Shown: piece by piece, positions 53,201-62,322 of the stretch
How the letters are laid out: the number at the start of each line of letters is the position of its first letter
How positions within the stretch are numbered: position 1 is the first letter of the stretch
NCBI GenBank assembly: GCA_024529925.1
Contig: JAFEUB010000772.1
Span: 372,001-436,000 of the forward strand
Source: Ophthalmolycus amberensis
Lineage: Eukaryota > Chordata > Actinopteri > Perciformes > Zoarcidae
Reading direction: 5' to 3'
Length of the DNA stretch: 64,000 nt
The notes under the pieces: generated by a model
The model's input: the letters and a program-made list of their open reading frames with translations, nothing else
What the model was told of the DNA's origin: nothing
Database searches by the model: none
Position numbers and translations under genes: made by a program

Positions 53201-56200
53201 ACGGTGGCACCCATGCCAGAAGACTCAATGGAGAATATGAGGTCAGAGCTCTAATGACAAAGCTCTTTATCGCTTCAACCATTCACTTTCCTGCCGCTCT
53301 TCTTTTTTTTTTCCTCTCTTTGGCTTTTTTGGTTTTTACGTTGATTTGTCTGTTTTCTTGAGTGCCTGTCGTTTTCCCACTTCATTCCTGTCCCTCTTTT
53401 ACTTGACACTTAGGTCTTCATCATTCCAACAGTATTCTCACAAGCAGCTCACTCTCACAGTCATCACTGATATTATACAGCAGGGTTAGATTGGGGACAA
53501 CTGGGGTGCACCCACATGCTTTTTGAGGCCACGGTAACAATACCTCAATTAATCATAATCACTTTTATATGAGAATGTCAGGTACAATGGAGATGCTGAC
53601 ATGTTAGAATAAATAACCACGTTTTAAACCAAAAGACAAAACTTTAATTGCAAATTTGACAGTTGTGCTGGGTGACAATTACTGGGAATCAAAAATCACA
53701 CAAATGGCAGTTCCACATTGAGTTCTCAGCCATGAAAAGGATATTGGACTGATTCCAAAATTGCTCTTTAAAGCTGATATCGACGAATAATAATAATATT
53801 CTTCTGAAAGATAGTAAAACTACTCCATCTGTGGTAACTCTCACATTCATATTTTCTGCACGCATACCACCCACACATCTCACCCAGTCTGCACTGTGGT
53901 GCTCTTCATCCCTGACATGACACTGTGTTTTAATGTCACAATAACAATATGCTGTAGAGTGTGAAAATATCAGCCGTCTCGCTGGATTACTTTTTTTGAA
54001 AACATGTAAACTGTGTTTTAGTTGTGTTTCCATACCCTGTATAGACATCTGACGCTCGCTAATAAAGTATAAGTTGATCTGCCATAATGTTAATAATTAG
54101 GAAATAGCATTACAATAAGAAATCATTCATAATTCCTTTGAACATTGTAGCAGCTTGTACTGTAACATTTCTGTCAATGTGCTCTCTCTCCTTAGACACG
54201 TCAGACAGTTTGTAATGACGTGTGCAGTTAGTTACGTGCACACGCATGTGAGAGGGTGCGTGCGTGCGTGTGCATGTGTTCTTTAATCAGTGTGTGTGTG
54301 TCTGTATGTGTGTGGTTTGTATTGCAGTGCCTATTGTGAGGTGGCGCAGTGTGCGCTGCGCAGCGGTCAGACGCCCCCTGAGCTCAAGTCTTTCAGCTCT
54401 CTGGCAGGCTTCCAGGCAGCTCCCCGAGATGCAGGACAGTGTTTTAGGCAAGGAGATACCCGTCCTCCCCCCATGACCCCCCCCACCCCTCCCCTCATGC
54501 CCCACCTCCACCACACACCCTCTGCTGCGCCCAATCTTGTAGCAGCACTTGTTGCAAAATGATAGCAGTCCTGTTTTAATCTTCGTTGTACTTTTTTGCA
54601 AATGTCACCCATCTGCTACTCTGAGCATGCTTGAAGCAAAAATAAGAATTTGTAACCCAGTGACCCAGGTCTGTTTCAGAAGCCACATGCTTCTACGGCT
54701 CCATATTTTAGTCTGCTTGGCTGTATACTCTTCTTGCCTTACTTTCTCCATCTGTTAACTGAACATAGAAGTATTTTACTCTGCACGTGCTCTACACTTG
54801 TGCACAAACAAAGGCACTTACATGCAGATGTGTAGCAAGTCAAGATAGAATTCATTCAATATTTTTCTAGTGCAGTTTTAAAGTAAGGACACTTTTTTAG
54901 ACGTTTTAGCTTTTACTGCACTTCCAGCTTCACCCATCCAACAATGTTGTTGATTAACGATTAGCCTTAAAACTATGTAACCATCAACCTTTCCTTACTT
55001 ATACTAACCCAGGCATAGTGCTTCCATACCAAACCATCATGACATACGCTTTAATTCTGTCCATTTGAAGTGCCTTCTGTGTTCATTTCAGACATTTTTC
55101 TACTTCTCCTGTGTAATTTGTCCTGTGCTTTCCCCCCTCCCGTTTTCTCACCTATCTCTACTCATTTCTATCTCGCTCCCTTCCTCACCTACTGTATATC
55201 CCCTGAGTTTTTCCTCACATGCTCTTCTGAGGTCATCTGTATGTTGCTTTGTCTTATCTTCACTCCTATTCCCTTCATCTCTCTCTGACTTATTTCCGCC
55301 ACAGTATCACCACCAAGCTCGAGCGCGCTCTGGAGAAAGTGGCGCCCCTGCTGAGGGAGATTTTTGTGGATTTTGCTCCCTTCCTGTCCAGGACGCTGCT
55401 GGGTAGCCATGGGCAGGAACTGCTCATAGAAGGTACAGGTGCTGTACACGGCTCCTTTTTTCTAACTGGCGTCTCTCTGTGGAGTCTTCCCATTCACTGT
55501 CCCTCACCGCGATCCGTGTGCATGACAAAGACTTGAGAGAAAGTGAGCGGACGAGAGTGACGTGTTGCTGTGTGATTGGCTGAGAGTGAGTGAATGAGTG
55601 GGTGAGTGTCTTTGAGCTGGCTGCTTCACTCATCCGTCAAGCAGGTATGAAGTCAGTAATTACTACTATTTTCAAAACAGCTAGCTAGGCAATGACGCTC
55701 GTAAATCAGATTATTTAATGGTATTTATACTCCTGGTATTACAGATTGTACTAAATGTGATGCTCCCTCCCTCTGCCCACCTGCTTCCTGGTGTCCTGTT
55801 TTTGTGATCCACTGTCTCAATGTTGATCTCTCCCTCTCCTCTCCTCCTGCTCCCTCTCCTCTCTCCCCCACTCTCTCCTTTCTCATCTTTCTCTCTACTG
55901 TTTGTTCCTGTCTTCTCTGTGGCATGCTTTTTTTATAAACCTGACTACGATTACTGTGTACAATAGCAGAAACCACTGACACTACAGTGTATTCTTTGAT
56001 GATATTTCTGTGTCTCGCGGCGGTGTGTGTGTGAGAGAAAAAGGAAGAGAGGCTCCTGACTGTGCTGTGTGTCTCTGTACTGCAGGTCTGGTGTGCATGA
56101 AGTCGAGCACGTCTGTGGTGGAGCTCGTAATGCTGCTCTGTTCTCAGGTTGGTAACCCTTCACCTCTCCTCCCTTATCTCTCTGTTTACCGTCCTCACAC

Positions 56201-59200
56201 GTATGATCCACTTTGCTCCTGAGCCTGACAAAGTCATCCTTCATTTATCTCGTTTCTAACCCATTCTGAAAGTCTCTCTGTGTTTTTGGAGTCGGCTGCA
56301 CACGGGAAGCTGTTGAGTTATGGACGTGCCCTGCGAGGCAGTGTTGACTATGTAATCAGCGCATTGCGGATGTAATATAATATTGACTTTCTGTATATGC
56401 TATCATCACACCATAGTTTTCCCTCACCAATAGCAAGGCCACACAAATACTCTTCCATGTCAATCACATGCACATCAACGTTTCTGACTCGATTTTACTA
56501 AACTAAATTAAATCACATAAGCATCACAGCTTAATTGATGTTTTTGGGGTCGTTTATCTAACTTCCATTCAAAACCTTTATTTTACGAAATAACACTTTA
56601 AAGAGAAGGTGACAACAGAGAGGGACTTACCACTACAAAGCTTTCCCCTGATGGCGCAGGTGACCAGTCTTCTTTTTCTTTTACATTTTGAAGTCGGTCT
56701 CCCAACTATAGTCTGTTTCGTTGGCTGCCTCTAAGAGCTCTTCTCCTCAGAGGAGCCCCTCGGTCCTTTCCTTTTTCTCTTCAACTCGACTACTGTGGTC
56801 TCCACTTTATACTCTCTTACTGCTTCATCATCTACCATACCATCACTGCTTTACTGGTCCAATTTCGGTGGAAACTGCTTTCATCTTCTACCACTCTCCA
56901 CACTGCCCCGTCCTCTCACCACTCCCTCTCCTTTCTCCTCCCCTGCACTCTCCTGCCCGGCTGCTCGTCAGCATGTATAGTATTACCCCTGGCTCCGGCC
57001 TTGTCTTCCATTAGATGCCCAGGAGAGCGAACCCTAGCCCAGATATCGATCCTCTGGATGGGGCGGGTGTAACCTGAGATGGTCCCACATGGCCTTGAGA
57101 GCTAGTGGAGCTAATGGAGCTCTGATATTTTGAGGCTTTCAGCAACACTCTCATCCTGCTCAGAAGTCTCCCCTCTAATATGCACAGACACATTAAACAC
57201 TGTCCTCTTAGGCGGACAGGTGCATTAGAAAGCTCTTAAGATGTTTCTTCTTCCTTATTCTTTGCAGTTTTGTGCTAATGTACCTTTACAATAATGTTGG
57301 TATATGATGGGAATATTTATATTTTCTCTTGACTAAAGCAATTTCTTAAATCTCTGTATTCACAGCCGCTTCTTACATGTTGATCAGCTGATTAACCGTT
57401 GTGAAACCGCTGACAAAGGGATTTTACTATATCGTGTATACCCACATAGCTCTGGTAACCATACACAGCTTTCATTCGTCCATTGTGGACAATGTTGCAA
57501 ACTGATCAGCAGGATTGCTTTGTGGCAAGATTGAATTCACAGAATTTTTGTGAGGAAGTGTCTCGATTCCATATGACACACCCATACCCCCAACCATATT
57601 AATTCTGATGCATCCTCTGCACTTAGGAGTGGCAAAACTCCATTCAAAAGAACGCTGGACTGGCCTTCATAGAGCTCATCAACGAGGGAAGGTAAAGTGA
57701 TTTACACATTAACAACAACACTGTTATCAGCGCTTAGCAACTACAGGTGATTGGGTCTGATAGAGCCATGTGAGTTTAGTAGGAAGTCAAATCGTTACAG
57801 TGCATATAAGTGTACATTTTAATTTGTCCAGGTATAATCACAGTGCCTGTTTTACTCCAAACTGTGTACAACTCAAAAAAGATGAATATCCATCCAAAAA
57901 AAAGGAAGCTACATTTAAAAACATCTGTTTTCCCATACATACATCAGCTTCAGCAGCAGATGGACAGGTCTTATTGGTGTCATTTAGAAAAGGTTGCCAC
58001 ATTGATGGAAACTTGCTTACATTCCCTGTCGTTGAGAATTCGATTTTTTTTGTAAATGGAGGTGTTTCTATTGCCTGTCATGTTTGTCGCTCTCTTCAAT
58101 CCCTCACCAGACTTCTGTGCCACGCCATGAAGGATCATATTGTGCGTGTTGCCAATGAAGCTGAGTTCATCCTGAACAGACAGAGGGCAGAGGATGTACA
58201 CAAACATGCCGAATTTGAGGTAACGACATGATACATGTGATACATATGATGATACGTGCCTGCAGGTAAACAGTCACATGAAGTGTCTTAACGTGTAACG
58301 CTCATTGTTGTCACGGATTTCACCTCCCGCTCTCCTGCAGTCTAACTGTGCCCAGTACGCTGCGGACCGGAAAGAGGAGGAGAGAATGTGCGATCACCTC
58401 ATCAGCGCCGCCAAGCACAGAGATCATGTGACCGCAAACCAGCTGAAACAGAAGATCCTCAACATCCTGACCAATAAGCACGGAGCGTGGGGGACAATGT
58501 CACAGAGGTGAGGGGGAGATGCGTGGAACTTCATGTCAAATTATGCTCTGGGACATTTTTAGGTTGTTGTTCCTCGGGATGTCATTTGACAGCAGACGCT
58601 ACACCAGCTGAGTGCACATGGAGCACTTCTTCCATATAATGAGACAATGTCATCAGTATGTGCAGGGATTATTAAGTGGGCACCGTCCATCACTATAACA
58701 CACCACCACTGTAAATTATTCCTGTATTTGTGTAAAAGTAGGATCATTTACACCATAAATTCATGAACCCAGTAGAGTAGCATCAGCTTCACATCACAGA
58801 CTGAGACAATCTTATTTCTGAAAAAGTTTCCACATCGTGGGTATGATCAGTGCTGCAATATAGACTTTTATAAAAGATGACATGTTCCGTGTAAAGCAGG
58901 CTTCATGAAGCAATCAGGTCTCGTTTAACATAATTTATGGTACATCGACTTCAGCACACACCGACAGCTGAATCCTCACATCGTTGCTGCCTAGTAGCTG
59001 TGTTGGACTGATCTCCTCATTTAGTGCACTCACAGACTCACAGTAAATCAATCATTGCTTGTTATCCAGATCTGTCACCAGATTTGGGTGAGGACATGTG
59101 ATTTTTGAGAGCACGTGACATGCGGCATCTGAAGCCTGACTTCTTCACCTCACTGTTGATTAAGTAAATTGTTTGGCACAACGTGTATGCTGTTGATAAA

Positions 59201-62200
59201 CACCTTTTGCACTCGGATGAAAAAAAGAAAGTTTAATTGCATCTGAAGTGCTCTGGCCTCGATTATATTACTTTTGTGTACATTCGCATATAATTCTAAT
59301 TGAGAATTTCAACCACACTTGCTTGTCTAAACCTGGCTTTTCATCTGTTTTCTTCATAAATCACCGTGTCTCTATAGATCTTTTTATTGCCATTGTGTTG
59401 CTACGAGAGCAGCTTTGGTCCAAGTTTACTTCCTGGCGTTAGTCAGCTCTCAATAATATTTCATTTTATTGTAAGGAGGTGGCGCCAATCGCCAAATTAC
59501 ATATGCATAAATCTGGGTTTAGCTAACGTTCGCCAACAATATCTGCATTCATTTGGAGATAAAACCGTTAACATTGGTAAGAAATGATTATTGTGAAGGT
59601 GGAAAAGAAACAGACGGGGCCGCTGCGGTGTTGGTGAATGTTACAGCCTCTCTAGCGTAATTGCTGTCATGACCTATGTGTGTGCTAGTTAATCATGTAG
59701 ATGTCTTGCATGAAATTGAAGGCATTAGCATACGATCGAGTGCTAATTAAGAATGTTTACCTTCCTCTGACCGACCCTGTCCTTAAGTCCAGACAGTTAT
59801 AATCGGAGCCATTAATTCATTTGTCAGGTTATATTTGCAGTCTGGTCAGCGATAATAGTTTGGTCATGTAACATGATCTTGTAATATCTTGAGTTGAGCT
59901 CTATGTAGCTGCAGGACAGAGCCGTGATCTGTTTGGAGACCAATAACGAGGAAAACAAACACGCACATTTCGATTAAAAAAACATCACATAATGTGTTGT
60001 GTTCTTTTTCAGTCAGAGGTGAAACAACACAGATATGGTGGGTTACACTGGGACAGGCCATGCTCGCCCCATTCACTTTAATAGAACTGGCACCAGAGAA
60101 TGGTATTAATGCAACATTATAATGCTGTCACGATTACGTAATGACCCTTCCTTCTTTAATAGTTTCCTTGTCAGCTAATGCATTACCCTACCTTTACCAT
60201 TGCGACACGAAATACAAACAGGGCGATTACGATTTTCTTTTATCTTTAAGCCATTTATTTGTGTTTGCAGAGTTCAATTACCACCCTTTAACCCAATAAA
60301 GAGGAATCTTTTTTCACTGTATTCGATTTCAAATGTAACTTCAGCTTCAACTCAAACTTTATTAACTTTATTATTAATTAAACTTTATTGTCCTTGAGGG
60401 AAAAGTCCCAAAATGCGCACCTTGTTTGCCCCCCCACTAATGAAATTACTCGTCTGTGTTCCTTTTCTTTTATGTCTTCAGCCAATTACATGACTTCTGG
60501 CGTCTAGACTACTGGGAGGACGACCTGAGGAGGAGACGGAGATTTGTGCGAAATGCCTCTGGATCCACTCACGCCGATGTGTCACTCAAAGCTCTGGAGG
60601 AATACGGTCAGTGATGTGTACGAATGTAAACATAGTGTACTTGGCATGATATGCTTTTTGCATACACTCAATCCTTACATGCACGATTACAAACGCACTC
60701 AAAACAGGTTCAGAAGAAGACGAGGAGGGGCTGAAGTCGAAGAAAACTTTCCGCAGCCAATCAGTGGTCACGCAGAACCCAGAGGCGGAGTTAATGCTGG
60801 AGGGAGACGATGACGCTGTCAGCCTGCTGCAGGAAAAAGAGATCGATAACCTTGCTGGTAAGATGCACTCGCATAAAGACACACACACACACACACACAC
60901 ATTCACCATGCTACAGTACAAATGAACAGTAAACTGTCTATGACTCTTGTTTTTAGTACGTTTCCGTCCAAGACTTTTTACCTCCAAAGGCAAGTCATTC
61001 GAAAGTTCTGCAGCTGCACTAACCATCCAGCTGATTTATCTGACTCAAGAAAAAAAAGTCATAATTTACTAAAAACTGATGCAAACACTTTATTTAATCC
61101 AGTGGTTCCTCTCTGACTTCTGACCCACCTGGTGGTTCGTTTACAATAGTACGCAAAGTAGAAGAAGCAAATAAATAATCAACTTAACGAACATGAAATT
61201 ACTCTTTCACAGAACGTGTAATAATTAATTGTCTGTTGTGTGTGATGCACCTTGAGCCTGTCAGTGCTATGAATGCCTGCATTAGTAATACATCATGTCT
61301 CCCCAGGCCCGGTGGTTCTGAGTACTCCAGCTCAGTTGGTGGCTCCAGTGGTGGTGGCTCGAGGCACTCTGTCCATCACTACTACTGAGATCTACTTTGA
61401 GGTGGACGAAGAGGATCCTACATTCAAGACGACTGACGCTAAAGTAAGTCAAGCTGTCGTCCTGTATTACAGAAAAAAAGTTTGCACGTTTTTTTTAACT
61501 TTCTGCTTTTCACTCATTGATCCAATTCATTTGGGATTCGTTTGTAGGTATGTCTTTATGTTAAAATGTCTTTTTCAATGGATGTCGAACCTCAACAGGT
61601 ACTGGCCTACTCAGAGGGTCTGCATGGTAAATGGATGTTCAGTGAGATCCGAGCCGTGTTCTCCAGACGCTACCTGCTGCAGAATACCGGACTCGAGGTC
61701 TTCATGGCCAACAGAAGTAAGTCTGCAGTTTTCTTATTAGCATTAAAAATGGTAAAACGTGTTTAGAAATAGATATTCAATTGGTGTTTGAAATGCGTCT
61801 CACAGCAATAAGTATTGAGTACAACATATCATGAAGAACATTAGAATAGCATCATTGCTATCCTAAGTATTATTACAGTGATTCTGTCCTGTCTGCTATA
61901 GTGCAGATGAAGAGCACTAACACTGCCTGGGCTCTCGTCTTATATTGCATTGCAGCCACCCATACTAATGTCACCACTTTGAAGTATTGTATACGCTGTT
62001 TGGTACCAGTTCAACAGTAGTTGTCATGGTGAGTGATTATATTTATTGACCATACCTTGTCTCCTCCTCTCTCCAGCGTCTGTGATGTTTAACTTCCCTG
62101 ACCAGGGCACAGTCAAACGGGTGGTCTACAGTCTCCCACGGGTTGGTGTAGGAACGAGTTACGGCCTGCCACAGGCCAGGTAGGTGCAGGGTATAATCAG

Positions 62201-62260
62201 CTGGTCCACCACTATGGTGTATTAGAGAGGTATTTATTCCCGGTGTGATAGAAAGGAACT

Positions 62261-62322
<62 letters not shown>

